DNA of 64,000 bases from UBA4735 sp035935465. Lineage in GTDB: Bacteria > Chloroflexota > Limnocylindria > P2-11E. Position numbers and translations under genes: made by a program. Of the stretch, positions 55,350 through 63,328 are shown one piece after another. A model generated the notes under the pieces. It was given only the letters and a program-made list of their open reading frames with translations. It did not search any database and had not been told where the DNA came from. The stretch covers positions 31,591-95,590 of the forward strand of contig DASYXA010000089.1 in NCBI GenBank assembly GCA_035935465.1. Reading direction: 5' to 3'. Position 1 is the first letter of the stretch. Each line of letters starts with the position of its first letter.

Positions 55350-55748
55350 GTGCCTGATGACCTGCTCGCGGCGGCACGGATCGGCCACCTCGCGACCGCG
55401 AGCCGTGACGGCCGGCCGCACGTCGTCCCGGTGTGCTTCGCCTGGCTCCCGCCGATCATCTACTCGGCGATCGACGGCAAGCCGAAGCGCACATCGCTCC
55501 TGCGGCGCGTCCGCAACATCCTCGAGACCGGCCGCGCGGCCTTCGTCGTCGATCGGTGGAGCGAGGACTGGAAGCAGCTGGCCTACGTGCTCGTCGAAGG
55601 TCCGGCGGTCTTGCTCGAGGGCGGTCGCGAGCGCGACGAGGCGCTCATCCTCCTCACCGCGAAGTACCCGCAGTACGACGACCTGCCGCTCGACGGCGAC
55701 CCCGTGATCAAGCTCACCGCCGAACGCACGGTGGAGTGGCACGCCTAA
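55350..55748 (+). CDS. Split-barrel pyridoxamine-phosphate-oxidase-like protein, probable F420 binder
   Basis: 132 residues. LLAAARIGHLATASRDGRPHVVPVCFAW, a basic SLLRRVRNILETGRAAFVVD and WKQLAYVLVEGPAVLLEGG follow the TIGR03668-like PPOX class F420-dependent pattern. These FMN- or F420-binding flavoprotein-like enzymes reduce quinones or other small molecules. Its place divergent to cofE supports F420 use. Its TAA stop opens the promoter of the next gene. Confidence 0.85.
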   Translation: MPDDLLAAARIGHLATASRDGRPHVVPVCFAWLPPIIYSAIDGKPKRTSLLRRVRNILETGRAAFVVDRWSEDWKQLAYVLVEGPAVLLEGGRERDEALILLTAKYPQYDDLPLDGDPVIKLTAERTVEWHA

Positions 55749-55751
55749 ACT
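55746..55751 (+). promoter_or_regulatory. -10 element TAAACT fused to the PPOX stop
   Basis: TAAACT begins with the TAA stop (55746-55748) and is 9 nt before ATG 55761; the same hexamer overlaps the yjbQ stop at 10213. Confidence 0.5.
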
Positions 55752-55760
55752 CGCGGCCTC

Positions 55761-56771
55761 ATGGAGTTCGGCTTCACGCTCAAGCCCGATCACTCGCTCG
55801 AGCGCATCGTCTCGCTGACGAAGCTCGCGGAGCAGGCCGGCTTCACGCACGGCTGGGTCTTCGACAGTCACGTGCTGTGGAAGGAGCCGTACGTGCTCCT
55901 CACGCTCATGGCCCAGAACAGCGCGACGCTGCGCCTCGGCACGTGCGTCACGAATCCGGCGACGCGCGAGCCGTCGGTGACCGCGAGCGCGCTCGCGGTC
56001 CTCCAGATCCTCTCGAAGGGCCGGATGGACCTCGGCATCGGCCGCGGCGACTCCGCCCGCCGGGTGCTCGGCAAGAAGCCGACGACGCTCGACGACCTCG
56101 AGGCCGCGACGAACGCGATCCGCGACCTCTGCGAGGGCCGCGCGGTCCGGTACGACGGCACCGAGCTGAAGCTCGACTGGGCCGAGCGCTACGAGCTGCC
56201 GGTGTGGATCGCGGGCTACGGGCCGAAGGCGCTCGCTGTGACCGGCCGGATCGCCGACGGCGCGGTCATCCAGCTCGCCGACCCGAGCCTGGTGCGGTGG
56301 TGCGTGGGGCTGCTGCGGGAAGGGACGCGCGCCGCGCGGCGCGACGCCTCCGACGTGAAGGTCATGGTCGCGGCGCCCGCGCACGTCGGTCGCAAGGCCG
56401 AGGTCCGCGAGCGCGTGCGCTGGTTCCCCGCCCTGGTCAGCAACCACGTCGTCGACCTGGTCCGCCGCTACGGCGAGCAGGGCCTGCCGGCCGACCTCAC
56501 GAGCTACGTGCGCGACCGGCCGGGCTACGACTACAAGCACCACGCGGAGTCGGGATCGTCGAACGCCGGGTTCGTCGACGACGAGTCGGTCGACCGGTTC
56601 TGCGTGACCGGCGAGGTGACCGAGCAGGTCGAGAAGCTCCACGCGCTCGCCGACGCCGGGATGTCGCAGTTCAACCTGTACCTCATGAGCGGCGACGAGG
56701 AGCGGCAGCTGGAGGCATACGGCAAGGACGTGATCCCGAAGCTGCGGGGGGTCGCGGCCGCCACCGGCTAG
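55761..56771 (+). CDS. LLM-class (luciferase-like) F420-dependent oxidoreductase
   Basis: 336 residues of the TIM-barrel LLM family: EFGFTLKPDHSLERIVSLTKLAEQAGFTHGWVFDSH, LRLGTCVTNPATREPSVTASALAVLQ, GRMDLGIGRGDSARRVLG and IAGYGPKALAVTGRIADGAVIQ. The closest type is TIGR03842-like F420-dependent enzymes. The substrate is unknown. It ends converging on the proline racemase-family gene. Confidence 0.9.
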   Translation: MEFGFTLKPDHSLERIVSLTKLAEQAGFTHGWVFDSHVLWKEPYVLLTLMAQNSATLRLGTCVTNPATREPSVTASALAVLQILSKGRMDLGIGRGDSARRVLGKKPTTLDDLEAATNAIRDLCEGRAVRYDGTELKLDWAERYELPVWIAGYGPKALAVTGRIADGAVIQLADPSLVRWCVGLLREGTRAARRDASDVKVMVAAPAHVGRKAEVRERVRWFPALVSNHVVDLVRRYGEQGLPADLTSYVRDRPGYDYKHHAESGSSNAGFVDDESVDRFCVTGEVTEQVEKLHALADAGMSQFNLYLMSGDEERQLEAYGKDVIPKLRGVAAATG

Positions 56772-57790
56772 CGGAGAACGAAACCCTCGGGCAGCGGATC
56801 GTCGGGCGCGATCCAGAGCTCCGACCGGCCGGTGAGCCAGGCGGACCCGGCGACCTCCGGCACGACCGCGTCGTATGGACCGACCGTCGTGGCGCGGAGC
56901 GCGCGACCGCGGAAGCGCGTGCCGATGATGCTCTCGACCGTGAACCAGGCACCCTCGCGGAGCCGCCCGCGGGCCCGCTCGATCGCGACCCGCGCGCTGA
57001 CGCCGGTCCCGGTCGGCGAGCGATCGACCTCGCCCTCCGCGAACACGCAGACGTTCCGCGAGTCGGCGCCCACGCCGTGCGCCTTCCCGGTCAGGATCGT
57101 GCCGTACAGGAAGGAGAGATCCGCCGCATCAGGCGACTCGGGATGCCGCACCTCGCGCGCGCTCATGACCGCGCGCTTGATCCGCATCCCGACGTCGATG
57201 CACCGCCGGAACCCGCTCGCATCGAGCGCGATGCCGAGCGCGTCCGCGTCGACGAACGCGTAGAACGCGCCGCCGAATGCCAGGTCGTAGCGGACCTCGC
57301 CGAGTCCCTCGACCTGCACGGTCTCATCGAGCGCGACGGCGAACGACGGCACGTTCTCGAACACGACCTCGCGCACCCGCGCGCCGTCGCGGGTCGCGCG
57401 TGCGGTGACGCGGCCGGGCGGCGCGTCGTACCGCACGACGTCGCCGCTGCGCTCGCCGGTCTCGAGCAGCGCGGTGGTGAGCGCGACGATCCCGTGGCCG
57501 CACATCGTGCTCCAGCCCTCGTTGTGCAGGAACAGGACGCCCAAGTCCCCGTCGGGCGTGACCGGCTCGGTCGGGATCGCGCCGTACATGTCCGCGTGCC
57601 CGCGGGGCTCGAACACGATCGCGCGCCGCAGCCCGTCGAGGTGCTCGCGCGCGTAGCGGCGTTTCTCGAGGATCGTGGCGCCGGGGATGGGATCAATGCC
57701 GCCGGTGACGATGCGGAGCGGCTCGCCGGCGGCGTGCGACTCGAGCGTCGTGATCCGCCGCCAGGCCTTCGGTGGCGCCCAGTTCCGCAT
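56768..57790 (-). CDS. Proline racemase family: predicted trans-3-hydroxy-L-proline dehydratase
   Basis: 340 residues. The first catalytic motif is STMCGHGIVALTTALLETG with the cysteine present. The second, which is SPCGTG in racemases and epimerases, is DRSPTGTGVSAR. A threonine at this site is the hallmark of trans-3-hydroxy-L-proline dehydratases, which form pyrroline-2-carboxylate. THLESHAAGEPLRIV-like N-terminal residues (TTLESHAAGEPLRIV) fit. It is followed by an amidohydrolase and an LLM gene on the same strand region. Confidence 0.87.
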   Translation of the reverse strand: MRNWAPPKAWRRITTLESHAAGEPLRIVTGGIDPIPGATILEKRRYAREHLDGLRRAIVFEPRGHADMYGAIPTEPVTPDGDLGVLFLHNEGWSTMCGHGIVALTTALLETGERSGDVVRYDAPPGRVTARATRDGARVREVVFENVPSFAVALDETVQVEGLGEVRYDLAFGGAFYAFVDADALGIALDASGFRRCIDVGMRIKRAVMSAREVRHPESPDAADLSFLYGTILTGKAHGVGADSRNVCVFAEGEVDRSPTGTGVSARVAIERARGRLREGAWFTVESIIGTRFRGRALRATTVGPYDAVVPEVAGSAWLTGRSELWIAPDDPLPEGFVLR

Positions 57791-57807
57791 TCGTCCGCCG
57801 GGGCGGG

Positions 57808-59043
57808 CTATGCCCGACCCGGGCGAGCCCCATTCAAATGAACGATGCCGTCCTTCATGACGAACGCCACCGAGCTCCGGTCCTTGAACAGGGCGATGTT
57901 CGCGAGCGGGTCGCCGCGCACGCCGACGAGGTCGGCACGCTTCCCCGGCTCGATCGTGCCGACGAGCGTGTCGACCCGGGCGCACTCGGCCGCGGTCTTC
58001 GTCGTCGCGACCAGCGCTTGCAGCGGGGTCATCCCGTTCTCGACCATCAGCGCGATCTCCTCGGCGTTCGTGCCGTGCGGGCCGACGCCGGTGTCGGTGC
58101 CCATCGCGATCCTGACGCCCATCTCGACGGCCATGCGGAAGGAGCGCTGATGCGCCTCGACGACCTCCTTTGCCTTGCGGACCGCATAGGGCGGCAGCGA
58201 CGACGGATCCTTCTCCGCGCGGCGGATCACCCACTGCGGCGCGACGAGCGTCGCGACGAGGAACGTGCCGCGCTTCTTCATCTCGGCGCAGATCTCCTCG
58301 GTGAGGTAGATGCCGTGCTCGATCGACTCCACGCCGGCGACGACGGCGTTCTTGATCCCCTGCGTCGCCTGGGCGTGGGACATGACCGTCTTGCCCGCCG
58401 CATGCGCCTCGTACACGACCGCCGCGATCTCCTCCGGCGAGAAGCCCGTCGCGCCGGGCTCGTCGTTCGGCGAGAGGACGCCGCCCGAGGTCATGATCTT
58501 GATCTGGTCGGCGCCGGCCCGGAGGACCTCGCGGGTCACGCGCCGGATGTTGTCGATGCCGTCGACGACGCCGACCGGCCGCTCCGGATCCGGGACCGAT
58601 ACGTTCACGCCCGACGGCATGAGCGAGTCGCCATGCCCGCCGGTCTGCGACAGTGGCGTGACCGCGATGCGCATCCGTGGCCCCGGGAACAGACCGAGCT
58701 CGACGGCCAGCTTCACGCCGCGGGTCGTGAACCCGGCGTCGCGCACCGTGGTGAACCCGGCGTCGAGCGTCTCGCGCGCGTGGACCAGAGCGTTCGCGGT
58801 GTTGAAGCTCGGCGGCAGGAGGAGCCGCTGCTGGATGCTCTCCTGGCCGGCCGCGAGGTGCACGTGGCAGTCGATGAGCCCGGGCAGGACGGTGAGATCG
58901 CCGGTGTCGATGACCTCGGCGCCCCGGGGTTCGTCCGTCGCGATGCTCTGGATGACGCCGTCCTCGATGACCACGAACCGGCCGCGGACCGGATCGGCGC
59001 CGGTGCCGTCGATGAGCGTGCTCGCGCGCACGGCCACGGTCAT
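57808..59043 (-). CDS. Metal-dependent amidohydrolase (imidazolonepropionase/prolidase-like)
   Basis: 411 residues. The metal site HVHLAAG, the lysine region DQIKIMTSGGVLSP, MSHAQATQGIKNAVVAGVESIEHG and the aspartate in AMGTDTGVGPHG, followed by a C-terminal beta-domain GTIEPGKRADLVGVRGDPL, match the subfamily that includes Xaa-Pro/Xaa-Arg dipeptidases. With a hydroxyproline enzyme next door, a proline-peptide substrate is possible. ATG 59043 overlaps the LLM stop. Confidence 0.9.
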   Translation of the reverse strand: MTVAVRASTLIDGTGADPVRGRFVVIEDGVIQSIATDEPRGAEVIDTGDLTVLPGLIDCHVHLAAGQESIQQRLLLPPSFNTANALVHARETLDAGFTTVRDAGFTTRGVKLAVELGLFPGPRMRIAVTPLSQTGGHGDSLMPSGVNVSVPDPERPVGVVDGIDNIRRVTREVLRAGADQIKIMTSGGVLSPNDEPGATGFSPEEIAAVVYEAHAAGKTVMSHAQATQGIKNAVVAGVESIEHGIYLTEEICAEMKKRGTFLVATLVAPQWVIRRAEKDPSSLPPYAVRKAKEVVEAHQRSFRMAVEMGVRIAMGTDTGVGPHGTNAEEIALMVENGMTPLQALVATTKTAAECARVDTLVGTIEPGKRADLVGVRGDPLANIALFKDRSSVAFVMKDGIVHLNGARPGRA

Positions 59044-59996
59044 GCGATCGCCTCCTCGAGCTTCGGCCGCACGTCGGTCGCGATCCGCTCGATCGTCTCG
59101 TGGTCGAACGGGGCCATGAAGTACAGGATGAAGCCGCGCGCGCCGGCCTGCCAGAGCGCGGCGCACCGCTCGACGAGCGCGTCGACGGTGTGGATCGGGT
59201 TCATCGGGCGCGGCTCCGTCCCCCTGGACCGCACGCGGATGCGCTCGAGCTGCGCCTCGACGTCGCGAACGTCTTTCCGGATGACGACGTCCGGCCGCAC
59301 GGAGGTGAGCGGCGTGATCTCGCGCAGGTCGCGCTTCGCGTCTTCGCAGTGGCGTGCGAGCACCTCGAGCTTGTGCCGGAGCACCTCGGGCGTGCCGTGG
59401 CCGTGCCAATAGTCGGCGTACCGCGCGACCGTCCGGAGCGTCTTCTGCTCACCGCCGCCGCCGATCAGCAGCGGCAGCCGCCGCTGCACCGGCTTCGGCT
59501 CGGCGACCGCGTTCGTCAGCGTGTAGTGCTTGCCCGCGAAGCTCGCGGCCCCAGGCTCGTCCAGCAGGAGCCGGAGGACCCGCGCGGCCTCGTCCATCCG
59601 CGCAAGGCGGCCGGCCGTCGACGGGTAGCGCAGCCCGTACATCGCGTGCTCGCCCTCGTGCCACGCCGCGCCGAGGCCGAGCATCGCCCGGCCGTTCGTG
59701 ATGTGGTCGAGCGTCGCGACCATCTTCGCGAGGACCGGCGGGTGCCGGTAGGTGTTCCCGGTCACGAGCGTCCCGATCTTCACCCGTGTCGTGAGCGCGC
59801 CCCATGCCGCGAGCAGCTCCCAGGCCTCGAACATCGGACCGGTCGGGTCGCCGTCGAGCGGGACGAAATGGTCCCAGGTCCAGACCGAATCGAAACCGAG
59901 CCGGTCGACGAGCGCGACGGTGTCGCGCAGCTCCCCCCACGTGGTGTGCTGGGCCGGGAGGTTGACCCCCCAGTGCGGTCGCGGACTTGCGGCTAT
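59040..59996 (-). CDS. LLM-class F420-dependent oxidoreductase, start codon unclear
   Basis: The conserved N-terminus is HWGVNLPAQHTTWGELRDTVAL followed by SVWTWDHFVPLDGDPTGP, homologous to the LLM gene at 61369. The first ATG in frame (59834) would remove 50 conserved residues. Upstream to the aminotransferase stop there is no ATG, GTG, TTG or CTG in frame, only ATA 59996 overlapping that stop (ATAG). A one-base change in a run of six Gs near 59966 would bring a CTG into frame. F420-binding LLM features (GNTYRHPPVLAKMVATLDHIT, GLGAAWHEGEH) are intact. Confidence 0.85.
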   Translation of the reverse strand: MAASPRPHWGVNLPAQHTTWGELRDTVALVDRLGFDSVWTWDHFVPLDGDPTGPMFEAWELLAAWGALTTRVKIGTLVTGNTYRHPPVLAKMVATLDHITNGRAMLGLGAAWHEGEHAMYGLRYPSTAGRLARMDEAARVLRLLLDEPGAASFAGKHYTLTNAVAEPKPVQRRLPLLIGGGGEQKTLRTVARYADYWHGHGTPEVLRHKLEVLARHCEDAKRDLREITPLTSVRPDVVIRKDVRDVEAQLERIRVRSRGTEPRPMNPIHTVDALVERCAALWQAGARGFILYFMAPFDHETIERIATDVRPKLEEAIA

Positions 59997-61336
59997 CCGA
60001 GCTTCCCGGTGGCGGCGAAGCGGTCCGCCACCTCGAGCGCCTCGTCGATCGCCTTCACGCCGATCCGGAGCTCCTCCTCGGTCACGATGAGCGGCGGCGC
60101 CACGAACAGCATGTTCCAGCGGCAGAAGACGTAGACGTTGCGCTTCATGAGCTCACCCTTGAGCGCGTTCGCGAGGGCGCTCGACGGACCGTTCCACCGC
60201 TCGAGCATCTCCTTCGTGCCGCGGTCCTTCACGAGCTCGATGCCCCAGAACAGGCCGCGGCCGCGGACGTCGCCGATCGACGGGTGCCGCTGCGCGAGCG
60301 AGCGGAGCTCGCGGCCGAGGAGCTCGCCCAGGCGCGCCGATCTGGCGATGAGGTCCTCGCTCTCGTACGCCTCGAGCGTCGCGATGCCCGCGGCGCAGGC
60401 GAGCGCGTGCCCGCTGTAGGTGAGGCCACCCCAATAGACGTTCTCGTCGAAATGCTTCGCGATCTTCTCGTTCACGATCGCGCCGCCGAGCGGCACGTAG
60501 CCCGAGTTCACGCCCTTGGCGAAGGTCATGATGTCGGGGACGACATCCCAGTGCTCCGAGGCGAACCACCTACCCGTGCGGCCGAAGCCGGTCATGACCT
60601 CGTCGAACACGAGCACGATGCCGTACCGGTCGCAGAGCCTGCGGAGGCCCTGCAGGAACCCGTCGGGCGGAACGAGCAGGCCGGAGGTGCCGACAATGGG
60701 CTCGAGCAGGATCGCCGCGATGTACTGCGGCCCCTCGTACCAGATCACCTCCTCGACGTGCGCGAGCGCCTTCTGCGCGTCGTCGCCGAAGACCGAGCGG
60801 TACGGGTCGGGGTTGAGGAAGTGGACGACCCCGGTGATGCCGGGCTCGTTGGCCCAGCGGCGGTTGTCGCCGCCGAGCGACATCGCGCCCTGGGTCTGGC
60901 CGTGGAAGCTCCGCCACTGGGTGAGGATCTTGTGGCGGCCGGTGTAGAGGCGCGCGAGCTTGATCGCGTTCTCGTTCGCCTCGGTGCCGCCGGTGGTGAA
61001 GATCGTCTTGGCCAGGTCGCCGGGCGCGACGTCCGCGAGCTTGCGGGCGAGCGTGGCCTGGGCCTCGGTCGTGAACGCCGGCGTCACGTAGTTGAGCGTC
61101 GCGGCCTGCTCCTGGATCGCGCGCACGACGCGCGGATGGCCGTGTCCGAGGTTGGAGTTCACGAGCTCCGAGGAGAAATCGAGGATCCGGCGGTCGCCCG
61201 AGTGGAGCCACACGCCATCGGCGCCCGTGACGACGAGCGGCGAAATATTTCCCTGCGCGGACCAGTTCACGAGAACGTGCTTCTTCGTGTCCGCGAGGAC
61301 CTTGGCGATGTCGGTGCGATCTGCCGTGAGCGCCAT
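59993..61336 (-). CDS. Class III PLP aminotransferase (aspartate aminotransferase family)
   Basis: 447 residues. NLGHGHPRVVRAI, FTTGGTEANENAIKLAR, ILLEPIVGTSGLLVPP, the VFDEVMTGFGRTG motif, and the PLP lysine in DIMTFAKGVNSGYVPLGG are all present. Relatives are taurine-pyruvate, beta-alanine-pyruvate or 4-aminobutyrate aminotransferases. ATG 61336 is 10 nt from TATAGT. It is flanked on both sides by related LLM oxidoreductases. Confidence 0.93.
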   Translation of the reverse strand: MALTADRTDIAKVLADTKKHVLVNWSAQGNISPLVVTGADGVWLHSGDRRILDFSSELVNSNLGHGHPRVVRAIQEQAATLNYVTPAFTTEAQATLARKLADVAPGDLAKTIFTTGGTEANENAIKLARLYTGRHKILTQWRSFHGQTQGAMSLGGDNRRWANEPGITGVVHFLNPDPYRSVFGDDAQKALAHVEEVIWYEGPQYIAAILLEPIVGTSGLLVPPDGFLQGLRRLCDRYGIVLVFDEVMTGFGRTGRWFASEHWDVVPDIMTFAKGVNSGYVPLGGAIVNEKIAKHFDENVYWGGLTYSGHALACAAGIATLEAYESEDLIARSARLGELLGRELRSLAQRHPSIGDVRGRGLFWGIELVKDRGTKEMLERWNGPSSALANALKGELMKRNVYVFCRWNMLFVAPPLIVTEEELRIGVKAIDEALEVADRFAATGKLG

Positions 61337-61346
61337 CGGAGCTCGG

Positions 61347-61356
61347 ACTATACGCT
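61347..61356. promoter_or_regulatory. Symmetric bidirectional -10 ACTATACGCT (aminotransferase and LLM)
   Basis: Plus TACGCT (61351-61356) and minus TATAGT (61352-61347) share the central TA. The LLM mRNA would carry a short leader with GGGAGGG before ATG 61369. Confidence 0.55.
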
Positions 61357-61368
61357 CGGGAGGGAACG

Positions 61369-62307
61369 ATGACCTTCTTCGGCCTGCAGCTTCACCCGCA
61401 GTACACGACCTGGGACGAGATGCGCGACGCCGCGCTCCTCGCCGAACAGGCCGGGTGGGACGTCCTGATGACCTGGGACCACTTCGTGCCGCTCATGGGC
61501 GATGTCACCGGGCCGAACCTGGAGGGCTGGCAGGTGCTCGCCGCGTTCGGCGCGATCACCAAGAAGCCGCAGATCGGGATGCTCGTCACCGGGAACACGT
61601 ACCGCCACCCGGCGGTCCTCGCCAACATGGGCGCCACCCTCGACAACATCACGAACGGCCGCGCGGTCCTCGGGATCGGCGCCGCGTGGAACGAGCACGA
61701 GCACCGGATGTACGGGATCGACTTCGACACGCCCGCCATCCGGCTCGCGAAGCTGCGCGAGGCGACACGCATCATCCGCGGCCTGCTCGACACGGGGAAC
61801 GTCACGTACGAGGGGAAGTACTACGAGCTCAAGGACGCGACGCTCGGCACGCGCCCGATCCAGAAGCGCCTCCCGATCCTCGTGGGCGGCGGCGGCGAGC
61901 AGGTGACCCTGAAGATCACCGCGCGCTACGCCGACTGGTGGCACGGCTTCGGGACGCCGGAGATCATCGCGCACAAGCTCGACGTCCTGAAGCGGCACTG
62001 CGAGGACGTCGGCCGCGACTACGGCGAGATCTCGCCCACCGCAGGCGGCGGCATCCTGGTCCGCGACGACCTCAACACGGTCGACAAGCGGATGCGCGAG
62101 GTCGCGGCACGGAACAAGGTCGAGGCGCCCAATCGGCCGGCGGTCCTCGGGAAGCCCGACGACATCGCGAAGCGGCTGCTCGAGTACCACAAGGTCGGGG
62201 TCAGGGGCTTCCTGTTCGGGATGTCACCGCCGTACGACCCCGAGACGATCGAGCGGACGATGAGCGAGGTGAAGCCGCGGTTCCTGGAGCTCGCGGGCGA
62301 GCGCTAA
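61369..62307 (+). CDS. LLM-class F420-dependent oxidoreductase
   Basis: 312 residues, beginning FFGLQLHPQYTTWDEMRDAALLAEQAGWDVLMTWDHFVPL, with GNTYRHPAVLANMGATLDNIT, GIGAAWNEHEHRMYGIDF and LVGGGGEQVTLKITARYADWWHGFG. It is a clear paralogue of the LLM at 59040 (same GNTYRHP and GGGGEQ signatures), placed on the other side of the aminotransferase. GGGAGGG before ATG 61369 fixes the start. The substrate is unknown. Confidence 0.93.
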   Translation: MTFFGLQLHPQYTTWDEMRDAALLAEQAGWDVLMTWDHFVPLMGDVTGPNLEGWQVLAAFGAITKKPQIGMLVTGNTYRHPAVLANMGATLDNITNGRAVLGIGAAWNEHEHRMYGIDFDTPAIRLAKLREATRIIRGLLDTGNVTYEGKYYELKDATLGTRPIQKRLPILVGGGGEQVTLKITARYADWWHGFGTPEIIAHKLDVLKRHCEDVGRDYGEISPTAGGGILVRDDLNTVDKRMREVAARNKVEAPNRPAVLGKPDDIAKRLLEYHKVGVRGFLFGMSPPYDPETIERTMSEVKPRFLELAGER

Positions 62308-62444
62308 GCCGCCTTCGCGTACGAGCCGCGAGCGTCCGCGATCTCGAAGGTGATGTCCCGCTGGCGGACCACCGCGAGGGCCTGCTCCGGGGTCATCCAG
62401 ATCCACTCGATCGCCGCGGCGAGATCGGAAAGAAGCTTCTGCAT
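62304..62444 (-). CDS. 46-residue small protein, unknown
   Basis: From ATG 62444: MQKLLSDLAAAIEWIWMTPE... ending GSYAKAA. It has an amphipathic helix with two tryptophans and a well-formed G-rich ribosome-binding stretch (GGGGG) 8 nt upstream. Its stop overlaps the LLM stop by 4 nt in convergent orientation. It is the only good ORF in the 290-nt space before the Crp gene. No homologue is known to me. Confidence 0.4.
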   Translation of the reverse strand: MQKLLSDLAAAIEWIWMTPEQALAVVRQRDITFEIADARGSYAKAA

Positions 62445-62597
62445 TTCGGTACCCCCGTTCGCGTTCTTGCTCCGCGGCAGCATCGCTCCGCCGGCCCTTC
62501 CCGACCGCCAACGGCGCCGCATCCGGCCGGTCGTTCGCGTCACGGCCCGAGTGTGTCGGCCGATGCGCTTGACTCCGGGCGGCACTATTCAGCGGAC

Positions 62598-63269
62598 GTG
62601 GATACCGCGGCGGTCGCCGATTTCCTGTCGGAGAGCCCGCTCTTCGACTGCCTGAGCGCCCAGGACCGGACCGCGCTCGCGGCGAAGATGCGCCCGCGCC
62701 AGTTCGCGCGCGACGAGGTCGTCTTCCATCGCGACGACCCTGCGGGGCAGGTGTTCCTCATCACGTCGGGCACCGTGAAGGTGTCCGTGCCGGACGAACA
62801 GGGCCGGGAGGTCGTCGTCGCGGTCGAGCGGGGCGGCGATGTGTTCGGCGAGCTCGCGCTGTTCGACGAGGGCCCCCGGTCGGCGACGGTCACCGCACTC
62901 ACCGAGACCCATGTGCTCGCGCTCGCGCGCCAGGAGTTCATCACGACGCTCGAGCGCAACCCGGACGCGATGCGCCGGATGCTCTCGCTCCTCGTGAAGA
63001 CCGTCCGGCACAGCACCGGGCATGTCGAGGACCTCGTGTTCCTCGATCTGCCGGGACGCGTCGCGAAGTGCCTCATGGACCTTGCCGATGCGTCGGACGG
63101 CGAGAAGGTCGACCTCACGCAGGAAGACCTCGCCGGATTCGTCGGCGCGACGCGCGTGTCGGTGAATCGCGTGCTGGCCGACCTCGAGAAGCGCGGGGCG
63201 ATCAAGATCGGCCGCCGGAACATCCAGCTCAAAGACCGGGCGATCCTCCAGAGCGAGATCCGCTACTAG
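62598..63269 (+). CDS. Crp/Fnr family transcriptional regulator
   Basis: 223 residues. A cyclic-nucleotide-binding beta-roll (SPLFDCLSAQDRTALAAKM, DVFGELALFDEGPRSATVTALT, where FGELAL(x)nRSATV is the cNMP phosphate cassette) precedes a Crp-type winged helix (VDLTQEDLAGFVGATRVSVNRVLADLEKRGAIKIGRRNIQL). It lacks the N-terminal cysteines of Fnr, so it is probably cAMP-like-ligand dependent. GTG 62598; the adjacent unknown repeat protein may be among its targets. Confidence 0.94.
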   Translation: MDTAAVADFLSESPLFDCLSAQDRTALAAKMRPRQFARDEVVFHRDDPAGQVFLITSGTVKVSVPDEQGREVVVAVERGGDVFGELALFDEGPRSATVTALTETHVLALARQEFITTLERNPDAMRRMLSLLVKTVRHSTGHVEDLVFLDLPGRVAKCLMDLADASDGEKVDLTQEDLAGFVGATRVSVNRVLADLEKRGAIKIGRRNIQLKDRAILQSEIRY

Positions 63270-63274
63270 ATGCG

Positions 63275-63301
63275 GAAGGCGGCCCCGGTGGGGCCGCCTT
63301 C
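63275..63301. terminator. Bidirectional-type hairpin between Crp and the repeat protein
   Basis: GAAGGCGGCCCC and GGGGCCGCCTTC form a perfect 12-bp stem with a 3-nt loop just after the Crp stop and just before the 3' end of the converging gene. No U-tract follows. Confidence 0.7.
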
Positions 63302-63328
63302 GCGGACGTACGGGGTGCCGGTCCGGGG

